From assembly GCA_017635675.1 (NCBI GenBank), contig JAGBLA010000213.1:1-60263 (forward strand): a DNA stretch of 60,263 nucleotides, written 5' to 3'. Position 1 is the first letter of the stretch, and every line of letters begins with the position of its first letter. Of the stretch, positions 7,714 through 16,631 are shown piece after piece. A program made the position numbers and the translations under genes. This stretch comes from Ruminiclostridium sp. (lineage in GTDB: Bacteria > Bacillota > Clostridia > Oscillospirales > Ruminococcaceae). A model generated the notes under the pieces. That model saw nothing but the letters and a program-made list of their open reading frames with translations. It had not been told where the DNA came from and did no database searches.

Positions 7714-9383
7714 TCCTCACTGTCTCCCTGCGTTCCCCGCCGTATAAGCTCTTCCGCGTTAACAAGAGAAGCGTCGCTGCTGTCGCCGGAGATCAGCCTT
7801 GCTACTTCGCGCACCTTGCCTTCATGGTCGAGCCTGCTCACCGTTGTATATGTACGTGTTTCATCACTGTTTTTCTGTATGAGAAGATGATTGTCGGAAA
7901 GTGCCGCTATCTGCGCTAAATGCGTTACACAAAGAACCTGTCGCCTGCGCGAGATCCCCGAAAGCTTATTGCCGACCTTGCGAGCCGCGCGTCCGCTTAT
8001 ACCCGTGTCTATCTCGTCGAATATCATTGTCGGGGTATCGTCATTCTCCGCACATACGCTTTTTATGGCAAGCATTATTCGCGAAAGCTCACCGCCCGAC
8101 GCAGCCTTTGCTATCGGTTTGAGATCCTCGCCCTTGTTCACCGAGATCATAAGCTCTATATCATCCATACCGTTTACGGTTATCTTGCCCTGAGAAATAT
8201 CGAAACGAAGCCGCACATCGGGCATATCAAGATACCTTAGCTGCTCGGTTATCTCCTCTGTGAGCCTGTCGGCAGCTTCACGGCGCAGCTTTGAAAGCTC
8301 TGCCGCGGCAGTCTTTACCTCTTCGGCAACCTTATGACGTTCAGCATTCAGTTCCGCAAGTGTGTTGTCACATTCTGAAAGCTCTTTGAGCTCCTTTTTC
8401 CATTCCCCGCAAAGATCTATTATCTCGTCGGTCTCACGCATATACTTGCGTTTAAGCCACAGAATGCCGCTCATTTTTTCCTCAAGCGACTGGAGACTTA
8501 TTTCCTCGTCATCGTCGGGAATAAGTGCACTTATATCTCCGCTTATATCTCTGAGCTCGACTACAAGTGTCTTGAGCCGCTCGGAAAGCTCGCCGCATTC
8601 CGGCACATACTTTGTTATCCCGTCAAGCAGCTTAAGCGCAGACTCGGAAAGATCGGCGGCTCCCTGCTCGTCATCACCGCCGCCCACCGCTGCCGATGCA
8701 CCGTTCAAAGCTTCCGATATTTCTTCAAGATTACGCGCCCGTGTCAGTTTCTCGGCAATTATCGGCTCATCACCTTTTTTCAGCGAGAGTTTCTCTACCT
8801 CATCTATATCGGCTCTCAGCTTCTCGGCACGAATATCCTTCTCGCTGTTTTCCGCTTCAAGCTGTTTCACCCTTCGGGTAAGAGCAGAAAAATTCCTGAA
8901 TTTTGCCGAATACTCCGAAAGCCGTTCTTTAAGCCCGGCATAGCCGTCTATAAGCTCCCGCTGATTTGCATTGTCGGTCAATATGCGGTTATCCTGCTGT
9001 CCGTGGATATCTATCAGCCCCGATGTTATCTCTTTCAGCATTGCCGCCGTCGCAGGCATTCCGTTTATCCTTACCTGTCCCTTTCCGTCAGCTGAAATAT
9101 CACGTTTCAGCAGAAGCTCACCCTCGGCGGGATAGCCGTTTTCTTCCAGCTTAGCCGCGACAATCGGAGGGATATAGTCAAACAGCGCCGAAACAGACGC
9201 CTTGCTCGTTCCTGTGCGTATCAGGTCCTTATGCGCACGCCCGCCGAGTATTGCGTTGATAGCGCCTATAAGTATGCTCTTACCCGCACCGGTCTCACCG
9301 GAGAATACATTGAAATTTCCGGTAAACTCTATGTCTGCCTTTTCAATTACGGCTAAATTTTCAATATACAGTTCCTTTAACAT
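7710..9383 (-). CDS. recN: DNA double-strand break repair ATPase RecN
   Basis: SMC-like ATPase that gathers broken DNA ends during recombinational repair. The 557-residue length is typical. Walker A is GETGAGKS (residues 29-36), long coiled-coil regions rich in Glu/Leu/Lys fill about 150-340, and the C-terminal half holds the ABC signature ASGGELSRIMLAIK, Walker B TMIFDEIDTGISG and the H-loop region VTHLAQIA. It follows argR by 15 bases, the argR-recN pairing seen in most Firmicutes, and overlaps the U32-like gene by 4 bases. Confidence 0.97.
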   Translation of the reverse strand: MLKELYIENLAVIEKADIEFTGNFNVFSGETGAGKSILIGAINAILGGRAHKDLIRTGTSKASVSALFDYIPPIVAAKLEENGYPAEGELLLKRDISADGKGQVRINGMPATAAMLKEITSGLIDIHGQQDNRILTDNANQRELIDGYAGLKERLSEYSAKFRNFSALTRRVKQLEAENSEKDIRAEKLRADIDEVEKLSLKKGDEPIIAEKLTRARNLEEISEALNGASAAVGGGDDEQGAADLSESALKLLDGITKYVPECGELSERLKTLVVELRDISGDISALIPDDDEEISLQSLEEKMSGILWLKRKYMRETDEIIDLCGEWKKELKELSECDNTLAELNAERHKVAEEVKTAAAELSKLRREAADRLTEEITEQLRYLDMPDVRLRFDISQGKITVNGMDDIELMISVNKGEDLKPIAKAASGGELSRIMLAIKSVCAENDDTPTMIFDEIDTGISGRAARKVGNKLSGISRRRQVLCVTHLAQIAALSDNHLLIQKNSDETRTYTTVSRLDHEGKVREVARLISGDSSDASLVNAEELIRRGTQGDSEE

Positions 9384-9398
9384 TCCCCGACCTCGGAT

Positions 9399-9836
9399 CT
9401 ATATCATTCCTTTAAGCTGCGCGGCAAGTCTTCGTGCGTCATTCTCCGTCCGCACAAGTATGAATATGGTGTCATCGCCCGAGATAGTTCCGACGACATT
9501 CTCCATATTCATCGTATCGAATGTGGCACACGCCGCGCTCGCAAGTCCAGAATGGCACTTCACACAGACAATATTTCCCGCACAGTCTATACGAGTGACA
9601 GATTGGCTGAAAAAATTCTCAAAATGCCGCTTGTTCGCCTTTCTTGCGCGCATATAGCAGCTTACGCCTGTATCCGACAGAGCCTTTTCAAGCGCAAGCT
9701 CATTTATATCGCGTGATACGGTTGCCTGTGTCACGGAGTAACCCCGTTCAAGCAGCTTCTCACGCAGTATTTCCTGGTTTTCTATCTCATACTCCGATAT
9801 TATCGCGAGTATCTCTGCCTGTCTCTTTCTTTTCAT
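9399..9836 (-). CDS. argR: Arginine repressor
   Basis: Hexameric arginine-dependent regulator of arginine biosynthesis and catabolism. The 145-residue protein has the winged-helix DNA-binding domain at 1-70 (REKLLERGYSVTQATVSRDINELAL) and the C-terminal oligomerisation/arginine-binding domain with GTISGDDTIFILV, whose paired aspartates contact arginine in known structures. It lies between nadK (6 bases) and recN (15 bases). No arginine genes are in the window, so its targets are elsewhere. Confidence 0.95.
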   Translation of the reverse strand: MKRKRQAEILAIISEYEIENQEILREKLLERGYSVTQATVSRDINELALEKALSDTGVSCYMRARKANKRHFENFFSQSVTRIDCAGNIVCVKCHSGLASAACATFDTMNMENVVGTISGDDTIFILVRTENDARRLAAQLKGMI

Positions 9837-9842
9837 ACAGTA

Positions 9843-10739
9843 TCACTTCAAGGTAGTCATGAGCTTTTCGCTCACTGTCCTGTAAAAGCTCTTCCCGCCG
9901 ATCTGAACTATATTGAGCTGCAGATCGCTTTTGAAGATAGTAATCTCTTTATCCGGTCTGAACTCACGGCTCTCGCCTCCGTCAGCGCTGATATTGACTC
10001 TGCTCCCCTCGTATGCCGTATAGCTCGCGGTTATCTTGTCACTGCCGCTGAATATCATCGGTCGGTTCATAAGCGAGTGCGGACACAAAGGCGTCATCTG
10101 TATGCACTCTATCGTAGGTTCGATTATAGGGCCGCCCGCCGACAGCGCGTATGCTGTGGAGCCTGTCGGCGTACTGAAGATAAGCCCGTCGGCACGTATC
10201 TTTGTGACCGTCTCACCGTTTGCTCTTATGGTGAACTCCGGCAGCTTGGAATTGACGTCCTTGAACAGTACGAAATCATTCAGAGCGTAGTGCTGGTAAA
10301 CAAAAGACCCATTATTTCCGCTCTCTCCGCTGCCCTCCTCAGTCATATCCAGAAGCATACGTCTGCTCATGGTATAAGTTCCGTAGGAAAGCGCAGAAAG
10401 CTTTTCAAGCTCGTCGGAGTTGAGTGCGGTCATAAAACCGAGCCTTCCGGTGTTTATTCCGATAAGCGGCTTATTATATACCGCGGCAGCTTTTCCCATT
10501 TTTAGCATCATTCCGTCGCCGCCGACAGTCATAATCATGTCACAGTCGTCAAGTTCTTTTATAATACTCCTGTTGTTCACGATACTGTCACTGTAAATTA
10601 CGCGCTTATCATCAAACAGTTTCCGCACATCATCGGACATTACAGCAGTTATGCCGTATCTGTCAAGAGCATCTATGACCGACGGCAGCAAAGCCATGCT
10701 CTTTTCCTTTTCCACACACGGACAAATATATATATTCAT
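9843..10739 (-). CDS. nadK: NAD kinase
   Basis: Phosphorylates NAD to NADP using ATP or polyphosphate. The 298-residue product shows GGDGMMLK (73-80, catalytic Asp), GINTGRLGFMT and PTGSTAYALSAGGPII, the diagnostic NAD kinase segments. I start at the ATG at 10739 because AAGGAG stands 9 bases upstream; an in-frame codon at 10766 would overlap tlyA and lacks such a site. It forms a pathway link with the pncA-pncB salvage genes elsewhere in the window. Confidence 0.95.
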   Translation of the reverse strand: MNIYICPCVEKEKSMALLPSVIDALDRYGITAVMSDDVRKLFDDKRVIYSDSIVNNRSIIKELDDCDMIMTVGGDGMMLKMGKAAAVYNKPLIGINTGRLGFMTALNSDELEKLSALSYGTYTMSRRMLLDMTEEGSGESGNNGSFVYQHYALNDFVLFKDVNSKLPEFTIRANGETVTKIRADGLIFSTPTGSTAYALSAGGPIIEPTIECIQMTPLCPHSLMNRPMIFSGSDKITASYTAYEGSRVNISADGGESREFRPDKEITIFKSDLQLNIVQIGGKSFYRTVSEKLMTTLK

Positions 10740-10752
10740 AAGAGTTTTCTCC

Positions 10753-11490
10753 TTACGGGATAACACAGCACATCAGATATTCAAGATTTCCGTCACCGCC
10801 GGTTATTTTCGACGGCACGGTACGTATGTCAGCAAATCCGAGCGCAGCGGCAAATCCGGTGATATCCTTCACTGCTTTTTCGCGCAGCTTCGGGTCTCGG
10901 ACTACCCCGCTTTTGCCGAGCTTTGCTTTTCCGAGCTCAAACTGTGGTTTTATAAGAGTACAGCATAATGCTCCGGGCGCTGCAAATCTCTTTATTTCCG
11001 GGAGTATAGCTTTTTGGGATATAAATGACACATCCGCAGTGATGAAAGCCGCTTTCTCGGGGATATGCGAGCTGTCGGCGTTTCTTATATCAAGGTTTTC
11101 AAGAGATATTACCCTGCCGTCATTTCTCAGTTTCATGTCAAGCTGCGCACTTCCCACATCGACCGCATATACACGCAGAGCGCCGTTACGGAGCATACAG
11201 TCTGTAAAACCTCCGGTTGACGCACCTATGTCAAGACATACACACCCGGCGGGAGATATCCCGAACTGTTCTATCGCAGTTTCAAGCTTAAGCCCGCCGC
11301 GTCCCACATAACGTGTAAGCGCCGACGTATCGGAAACGGATATATCGGCAGCTTCATCTACCTGCTCGGATGGTTTGCGGAGCGTGACACCGTTTACGGA
11401 AACGCTTCCCTCTTTTATTAGTTGTGCGGCACAGGTGCGGCTTTTGACAAGACCGCGTTCTGTAAGTATGATGTCTATCCTATTCTTCAT
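10753..11490 (-). CDS. tlyA: TlyA family rRNA (cytidine-2'-O)-methyltransferase
   Basis: Predicted 2'-O-methyltransferase acting on rRNA; the mycobacterial homologue methylates 16S and 23S rRNA. The 245-residue protein has an N-terminal S4 RNA-binding domain (1-60, RIDIILTERGLVKSR and EGSVSVNG) followed by an FtsJ-type Rossmann methyltransferase domain with SAM motif CLDIGASTGGFTDCML (about 85-100) and the TLIKPQFELG catalytic region. Family proteins are also annotated as haemolysins, a name I would not use. It overlaps the end of dxs by 11 bases. Confidence 0.93.
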   Translation of the reverse strand: MKNRIDIILTERGLVKSRTCAAQLIKEGSVSVNGVTLRKPSEQVDEAADISVSDTSALTRYVGRGGLKLETAIEQFGISPAGCVCLDIGASTGGFTDCMLRNGALRVYAVDVGSAQLDMKLRNDGRVISLENLDIRNADSSHIPEKAAFITADVSFISQKAILPEIKRFAAPGALCCTLIKPQFELGKAKLGKSGVVRDPKLREKAVKDITGFAAALGFADIRTVPSKITGGDGNLEYLMCCVIP

Positions 11491-13273
11491 TTCTTATTAT
11501 CCGGTCAAAGCCTTCAAGGTCAAACCCCGCCTCCGCAAGCTGAATGTCAACATCGGCAGCCGCGGCAGGTGCGGTTATGGCAGTGATGCGGTATTCTCCT
11601 CTGAAACCGCGCTCATAAAGCGCGGCAAGGAACTTTTCACCTATCCCGCCGCTTTTCATACTCTCCTCAAAGAAAAGTACGCGCTTGTACCCGAGCGCCG
11701 CTTCCACTGCCTTTTCGGGTACAGGGTATATTTTCAGCAAAGTGAGTATGTCAGCATTCTCCGTTTCACGTGCTGTCACAGCGAGTCTGCCGTATGTAAC
11801 GACAAGAGTATCGCTTCCGCCTGCTGCAATATAAAAATCGGAATAACCGGTATTTCCGCCTGCGGGACACAATCCTCTCGGATAGCGCACTGCCGCTATT
11901 CCGTCGGAATGATATATAGCCCTGTCGATACAGAGCTTTAACGTTGTCTCGTCATACGGTGACCATATCTCGGTATAACGTACAGATGACAGCATCGGGA
12001 CATCGTATATCCCATGGTGCGTCTCGCCGTCTTCCCCCACAAATCCCGCGCGGTCAACGAACAGCACGATATGCTTTTTTTCTATCGAGGCGTCATGCAC
12101 TATCTGGTCAAAGCATCGCTGAAGAAACGTCGAATACACGGCATAGACAGGTATCATGCCCTGTGACGCAAGTCCGCAGCAGAATGTAAGTCCGTGCTGC
12201 TCGGCAATGCCGACATCGAAAAAGCGCTCCGGATAAGCCTTGGCTATGTGTTCAAGCCCCGTAGCATATTTCATTGCGGCAGTCACAGCACATATCCTGT
12301 CGTCCTCCGAGGCGATATGCAGCAGCGTAACACCCGCTATCTCGGAAAAACTCCTGCTGCGCAGTCCCGGCCGTGAGCGCGCCGATATACCGTGATATTC
12401 GCCGGAATTCAGCTCAGCAGGCTTATAACCCTTTCCCTTCTTCGTCTTTATGTGAACTATACAGGGTTCGTTGGTTATCTTTGCTATCTCAAGTATCTCA
12501 ATAAGCTTTCCAAGGTCATGACCGTTCACGGGTCCATAGTATTTCAGACCGAGGCTCTCAAAGATATTGCTCTGATATATAGCGAATTTTACAAGATCTT
12601 TCGTACCGCTTATCGACTTCGAGAGTTCCTTGCCTACCTCGGTATGCGACAGGAATTCCTTGACCGCTTCCTTTTTGTCATAGTATGAGCGCGACGACCT
12701 CATCCTGGTAAGATACTCCGCCACCGTCCCTTTACTTCGGGATATAGACATCTCATTGTCATTAAGAATGACGATAAGATTGCTCATGTCTCTGCCGATA
12801 TTGTTGAGCCCTTCGTATGCCTCACCGCCTGTCAGCGCGCCGTCGCCTATGACAGCGATAACACTTCCGTCCTCACCTTTAAGGTGCATTGCCTTTGCTA
12901 TACCGAGAGCGGCAGAGACAGATATACTGCTGTGTCCGCCAATAAAAGCGTCATGCTCGCTCTCGTCATTGCGCGGAAAGCCCGAGATACCGTCCTTTGA
13001 GCGCAGTGAACGGAACTTGTCATATCTTCCTGTTATAAGCTTATGTGTATAGGACTGATGTCCTACATCAAAAACGATCTTATCCCCGGGAGTGGAGAAA
13101 ACACTGTGAAGCGCTACCGAAAGCTCCACCGTCCCGAGGTTGGACGCAAGATGACCTCCGGTACGGGAGACATCTTCTATCAGAAATGCCCGTATCTCCT
13201 CGCAAAGCTGCTTTTTACCGGCAAGGTCAAGGCTTTTCACAAAATCCGGGGATATATTGTCGGAAAGAAGCAT
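11480..13273 (-). CDS. dxs: 1-deoxy-D-xylulose-5-phosphate synthase
   Basis: Thiamine-diphosphate enzyme that condenses pyruvate and glyceraldehyde 3-phosphate, the first step of the MEP isoprenoid pathway. The product is 597 residues, close to the usual 600-630. The thiamine diphosphate motif GDGALTGG is at 143-150 with EAYEGLNN after it, the DVGHQSYTHKLITGR substrate segment is at about 69-83, and the transketolase central and C-terminal domains follow (FDVGIAEQHGLTF, DRAGFVGEDGETHHG, FFEESMKSGGIGE). It sits in one operon with ispA, whose substrates come from this pathway; ispE is in a separate operon at 45349. Confidence 0.97.
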   Translation of the reverse strand: MLLSDNISPDFVKSLDLAGKKQLCEEIRAFLIEDVSRTGGHLASNLGTVELSVALHSVFSTPGDKIVFDVGHQSYTHKLITGRYDKFRSLRSKDGISGFPRNDESEHDAFIGGHSSISVSAALGIAKAMHLKGEDGSVIAVIGDGALTGGEAYEGLNNIGRDMSNLIVILNDNEMSISRSKGTVAEYLTRMRSSRSYYDKKEAVKEFLSHTEVGKELSKSISGTKDLVKFAIYQSNIFESLGLKYYGPVNGHDLGKLIEILEIAKITNEPCIVHIKTKKGKGYKPAELNSGEYHGISARSRPGLRSRSFSEIAGVTLLHIASEDDRICAVTAAMKYATGLEHIAKAYPERFFDVGIAEQHGLTFCCGLASQGMIPVYAVYSTFLQRCFDQIVHDASIEKKHIVLFVDRAGFVGEDGETHHGIYDVPMLSSVRYTEIWSPYDETTLKLCIDRAIYHSDGIAAVRYPRGLCPAGGNTGYSDFYIAAGGSDTLVVTYGRLAVTARETENADILTLLKIYPVPEKAVEAALGYKRVLFFEESMKSGGIGEKFLAALYERGFRGEYRITAITAPAAAADVDIQLAEAGFDLEGFDRIIRNEE

Positions 13274-13295
13274 TTATCCATGTTCCTTTCATTTT

Positions 13296-13787
13296 TTATA
13301 TCGGGAATACAAATCCTATAAGGATACCGAGAAGAGCGCCGCAAAGCACCTGTATCGGCGTATGACCAAGGAATTCCTTCAGATCCTTTAACTCCTCGTT
13401 CTCGTTTTCATCAGTCTCTATATCAACTTCCTCATCAAGCTTCTCGACTATCTCGTCATCAAGCTTATCGACGATCTTGCGGAGACGGTTTATCTCTCTT
13501 GCGTGCTGACCCGCTTCACGCCGGACTCCGCAGGCGTCATACATCACGATGAACGCAAACGATATAGCAAGTGAAGCCTCAACGGAGTTTACTCCGCAGA
13601 CCCGACAGGTGGACATTGCAAGCGCGCATACAAACGCGGAGTGCGATGAAGGCATTCCTCCCGCGCCCCATATACGTTCAAGCCGGAATGTCCTGTATTT
13701 GACCGCATATATCACGGTCTTCAGAACCTGTGCGGCAAGCCAGCTCACAGCTGCCGCGAACAGGACAACATTCACATATTTAGTCAT
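13296..13787 (-). CDS. DUF212 (divergent PAP2-like) membrane protein
   Basis: A 163-residue membrane protein of the divergent acid phosphatase/PAP2 family. Visible are an N-terminal membrane segment, the GGMPSSHSAFVCALA segment (about 43-57, the phosphatase-like SSH motif), MYDACGVRREAGQHA and the C-terminal LGHTPIQVLCGALLGILIGFVFP hydrophobic end. Between them lies an acidic insert (about 105-140, EEVDIETDENENEELKDL). Since it lies between ispA and dxs, a polyprenyl-phosphate substrate is an attractive guess, but no substrate is established for this family. Confidence 0.88.
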   Translation of the reverse strand: MTKYVNVVLFAAAVSWLAAQVLKTVIYAVKYRTFRLERIWGAGGMPSSHSAFVCALAMSTCRVCGVNSVEASLAISFAFIVMYDACGVRREAGQHAREINRLRKIVDKLDDEIVEKLDEEVDIETDENENEELKDLKEFLGHTPIQVLCGALLGILIGFVFPI

Positions 13788-13789
13788 CG

Positions 13790-14665
13790 TCAGTTTTTCC
13801 TTCCGAGTAGCGATAATGTAAGCCGCTTCAGGAATTCATTGTCCCTGAAAGCTTCAAGTGCCTCTATCGCCTTTTCCGTATAATGCCCTGCAGCTTCCTT
13901 TGCCTTCTCAATGCCGTAGGTATATACGTATGTATGCTTATTATTGTTTGCATCGCTTCCTGTCTGTTTTCCGAGCACCTCGGGTGTGCTCGTTACATCA
14001 AGGATATCGTCAACTATCTGAAATGCAAGCCCGAGGTTCTCGGCATATTCCGACGCTTTTTCGGCACAGAATATCTCGTCTTCGCTCTCGGCGCAGTAAA
14101 CTCCGCATAAGCAAGCCGCTTTCAGCAGAGCGGATGTCTTCATGGAATACATATCAACGAGCACATCTTTCGGCAGTTCGGCACCGTCATTCGCGGTATC
14201 TATCTGCTGACCGCCGATCATACCGTCAGCTCCGCACAGCGATGATAGAGCGTGTATGCATTTCACCGCCGCTGACGGAGGTATATCCGCCGAACCCGAT
14301 ATCGCCTCAAAAGGAAGTATCGCGAGCATGTCCCCCGCAAGCAGCGCCGTAGTCTCACCGAAAGCCTTGTGGCAGCTCGGTTTTCCGCGCCGCAGATCAT
14401 CGTTGTCCATGCAGGGCAGGTCATCATGTATCAGCGAGTATGTATGCATATATTCGATCGCGCAAGCTGCGTCTAATGCTTTTACGGCTTCTCCTCCGCA
14501 CATTTCGCAGAAAGCAAGGGTAAGCACAGGCCGTATGCGCTTTCCGCCCGCGGAAAGGCTGTACTTTGCAGCCTTTATGACCTCTCCCTGCGGCTTGGTC
14601 TCATCGGGGAATATACGATACAGCCGCTCCTCTGTCATTTTTATATATTCTTCAAGAGTTTTCAT
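13790..14665 (-). CDS. ispA: Short-chain polyprenyl diphosphate synthase (farnesyl diphosphate synthase)
   Basis: Joins isopentenyl diphosphate to allylic diphosphates, giving farnesyl or geranylgeranyl diphosphate. The 291-residue protein has the first aspartate-rich motif DDLPCMDNDD (81-90), with the two extra residues typical of bacterial FPP synthases, the GGKRIRPVL segment (40-48) and the second motif DDILD (219-223). It follows xseB by one base, the xseA-xseB-ispA-dxs order common in bacteria. The chain length made cannot be fixed from sequence alone. Confidence 0.95.
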   Translation of the reverse strand: MKTLEEYIKMTEERLYRIFPDETKPQGEVIKAAKYSLSAGGKRIRPVLTLAFCEMCGGEAVKALDAACAIEYMHTYSLIHDDLPCMDNDDLRRGKPSCHKAFGETTALLAGDMLAILPFEAISGSADIPPSAAVKCIHALSSLCGADGMIGGQQIDTANDGAELPKDVLVDMYSMKTSALLKAACLCGVYCAESEDEIFCAEKASEYAENLGLAFQIVDDILDVTSTPEVLGKQTGSDANNNKHTYVYTYGIEKAKEAAGHYTEKAIEALEAFRDNEFLKRLTLSLLGRKN

Positions 14666-14666
14666 T

Positions 14667-14852
14667 TTACTTTTTATCAGCTTTTTCTAACTCCGTTACC
14701 TTCATCTTTGCTTCTTCAAGAGTTTTCTTGCATATCTCAACAAGATTTGCCGCTTCGCTGTAAAGCTTGACGGAATCTTCAAGCGAAAGATCCTTGCGTT
14801 CCATTTCAACGGATATCTCGTTCAGTCTTTTATAAGCTTCATCAAAGTTCAT
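14667..14852 (-). CDS. xseB: Exodeoxyribonuclease VII small subunit
   Basis: Small helical subunit of exonuclease VII, which degrades single-stranded DNA from either end. About 61 residues, with the family pattern FDEAYKRLNEISVEMER, LSLEDSVKLYSEAANL and CKKTLEEAKMKV. Three in-frame ATG codons (14870, 14858, 14852) are possible; I take 14852 because the AAAGGA site then has a 9-base spacing. Partner xseA is directly upstream. Confidence 0.92.
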   Translation of the reverse strand: MNFDEAYKRLNEISVEMERKDLSLEDSVKLYSEAANLVEICKKTLEEAKMKVTELEKADKK

Positions 14853-14866
14853 ATTCATAATTCCTT

Positions 14867-16150
14867 TCATTCTTTTTCAGTATTTTCCACAACAGCGTTT
14901 ATAAAACCGTCCGGCAGTTTTATCCTCAGCTTGTCCCCTGTACCGGCTTCATCAACGCTTCTGATTATCCTCTCACCCGAATAGGTTATGGAATAACCGC
15001 GAAGCAGTACCTTCAAAGGACTTAAAGCTTCTATCATCGACACCGTATGAACAAAAGCCTCTTCTTTTGAACCAAGCAGCATATGTTCACGATTTTTTAC
15101 AGCCAGAAACTTCGCGGCATATTCACTTTCCTTAGCCGTTATGAAACGCTCAAATTGTCTGCTGATCCTGTCCGCGATCTCATCAAGCGACTTTTCGGCA
15201 GCCGCAAGTCTTTGTTCCGGGCTTCTTCCCTTTATCTTCTCACTCAGCACCTTGACTGCGGCGATCTTATTGTCGAACACCGCTTTCAGTGAAGTTCGCA
15301 GCACCTTTTTCTTAAGGTCAAGCTCGTTTATGACTTCTTTTTTGTCCTTCAGCACTTCCGCCGCTGTTGACGGAACGCGGGCGCGCACATCGGCCACATG
15401 ATCGGAAATAGTATAATTGTACTCATGTCCTACCGCCGATACCGTAGGTATCCTGCTCGCAAGTATCGCGTCCGCGAGTTCAACGGAGTTGAATACCTTG
15501 TCAATAATGCTCTTGTCACCGCCGCCGCGTCCGAAGAAAATAACATCGGCATCAGTCGTATTGGCAATTTTCAAAGCTTCCACAAGCGACTTGACTGCTC
15601 TGTCGGTCGCTACATCGGAGTAGATCAGCACGACCTCTGCCAACGGCCAGCGGTTTTCGATGCCGGAAAGGAAATCGTGTTTCACTATGCCTCCGTTCTC
15701 CTCCGGAGAAGTTATGACGCATATTTTTTTCGGGCATTTCGGTATAGAGCGCTTCTGACGGAAATAGCCGAGCTTTTCAAGACGAGCATATCTTGTTTCA
15801 AAATCTTCCTCGGCAGCGGTCCCGTTGTCGATCTCGATCTCCGATGCTCTGATCCTGTGATATCCGCCTTTATTGTAAAGCTCGATATAACCGTGTATTA
15901 TTACCGGAGTATCCAGCTTTATATCATCAGAGAGAGACATTATCGACTGGTCAAATATCACACCCTCAAGCTTCCCGACTCCCGGATTTTCCTCGATACG
16001 GAAGTAATAAGCGTCCTGCGAGGCAAAATACGACCACTTCTTTATAATGCCGCGCACATAGACATCTCCGAAAAGATGCGAGGATCTTATCAGAGATCCG
16101 ATGTTATTGTTAAGCTGGGTGATAGTGAGTATCTGTACATTATCCGGCAT
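14867..16150 (-). CDS. xseA: Exodeoxyribonuclease VII large subunit
   Basis: Catalytic subunit of exonuclease VII. The 427-residue protein has an N-terminal OB-fold (about 1-110: LTITQLNNNIGSLI, GDVYVRGIIKKWS), the nuclease domain with CVITSPEENGGIVKHDF, DVIFFGRGGGDKSI and TVSAVGHEYNYTISDHVADVRARVPS, a long coiled coil (about 260-380) and the C-terminal LLRGYSIT segment. It overlaps nusB by 11 bases upstream. The first in-frame ATG is used. Confidence 0.96.
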   Translation of the reverse strand: MPDNVQILTITQLNNNIGSLIRSSHLFGDVYVRGIIKKWSYFASQDAYYFRIEENPGVGKLEGVIFDQSIMSLSDDIKLDTPVIIHGYIELYNKGGYHRIRASEIEIDNGTAAEEDFETRYARLEKLGYFRQKRSIPKCPKKICVITSPEENGGIVKHDFLSGIENRWPLAEVVLIYSDVATDRAVKSLVEALKIANTTDADVIFFGRGGGDKSIIDKVFNSVELADAILASRIPTVSAVGHEYNYTISDHVADVRARVPSTAAEVLKDKKEVINELDLKKKVLRTSLKAVFDNKIAAVKVLSEKIKGRSPEQRLAAAEKSLDEIADRISRQFERFITAKESEYAAKFLAVKNREHMLLGSKEEAFVHTVSMIEALSPLKVLLRGYSITYSGERIIRSVDEAGTGDKLRIKLPDGFINAVVENTEKE

Positions 16151-16559
16151 CAGTCTCCTCCTTGCGTATGTAATTCCCGAGTATCCCGTTCACAAATCCG
16201 CTGTCCTGCTTATCAGCGTATTTCTTCGCAAGCTCCACCGCTTCGTTGACGGCAGCTTTCGGAGGTATCTTTTCGCTGTACTTGATCTCGTACAGTGCAA
16301 GCCTCAGAATAGTCTTGTTGACTTTAGGTATGCGGTTAATCTCACGGGTCTTGCTGTACTCCGAAATAATGGCGTCAAGCTCCTCATACTTTTCTATGAC
16401 AGCATCGGCGGTCTTTATCATCTCGTTTGTCACTGTCATTTCATAAGCCTCGCTGCAGGCTTCCGCAAGCTCCGCGGGCGATGTGCCGGAAAGCTCATTC
16501 TGAAACAGCAGCAGGAACGTGCCTTCACGGATATCTCTTCTTGTCAGTTTTTCACTCAT
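16140..16559 (-). CDS. nusB: Transcription antitermination factor NusB
   Basis: Binds boxA RNA with NusE (S10) and takes part in rRNA antitermination. The 139-residue all-helical protein shows TRRDIREGTFLLLFQNEL at the N-terminus and the C-terminal LRLALYEIKY, PPKAAVNEAVELAKKYAD and FVNGILGNYI segments. It is preceded by the Asp23-like gene, an arrangement known from Firmicutes (yqhY-nusB), and by a 9-bp hairpin in the 72-base gap. Confidence 0.95.
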   Translation of the reverse strand: MSEKLTRRDIREGTFLLLFQNELSGTSPAELAEACSEAYEMTVTNEMIKTADAVIEKYEELDAIISEYSKTREINRIPKVNKTILRLALYEIKYSEKIPPKAAVNEAVELAKKYADKQDSGFVNGILGNYIRKEETDAG

Positions 16560-16602
16560 TTTAAACTTCCATTCCTATACTTTCATGTTATGAACGTCAA
16601 GA

Positions 16603-16625
16603 AGTCCCTCAAAGACTGAGGGACT
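16603..16625 (-). other. Intercistronic hairpin between asp23-like gene and nusB
   Basis: AGTCCCTCA (16603-16611) and TGAGGGACT (16617-16625) are perfect inverted arms with a 5-base loop. There is no U-tract after it on the minus strand, so it looks like an RNA processing or stability element rather than a terminator. Confidence 0.5.
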
Positions 16626-16631
16626 GTCTGA

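Noticed and set aside
7105-7890. Open frame of 261 codons on the plus strand
   Set aside because: It runs antisense to the U32-like gene and recN, both of which have clear family motifs; composition is unlike a protein and there is no ribosome site.
15398-16249. Open frame of 283 codons on the plus strand
   Set aside because: It lies entirely opposite xseA and nusB and has no recognisable domain.
16560-16602. Internal promoter before nusB (TTGACG and TATAGG)
   Set aside because: The spacer would be 15 bases and the -10 match is poor.
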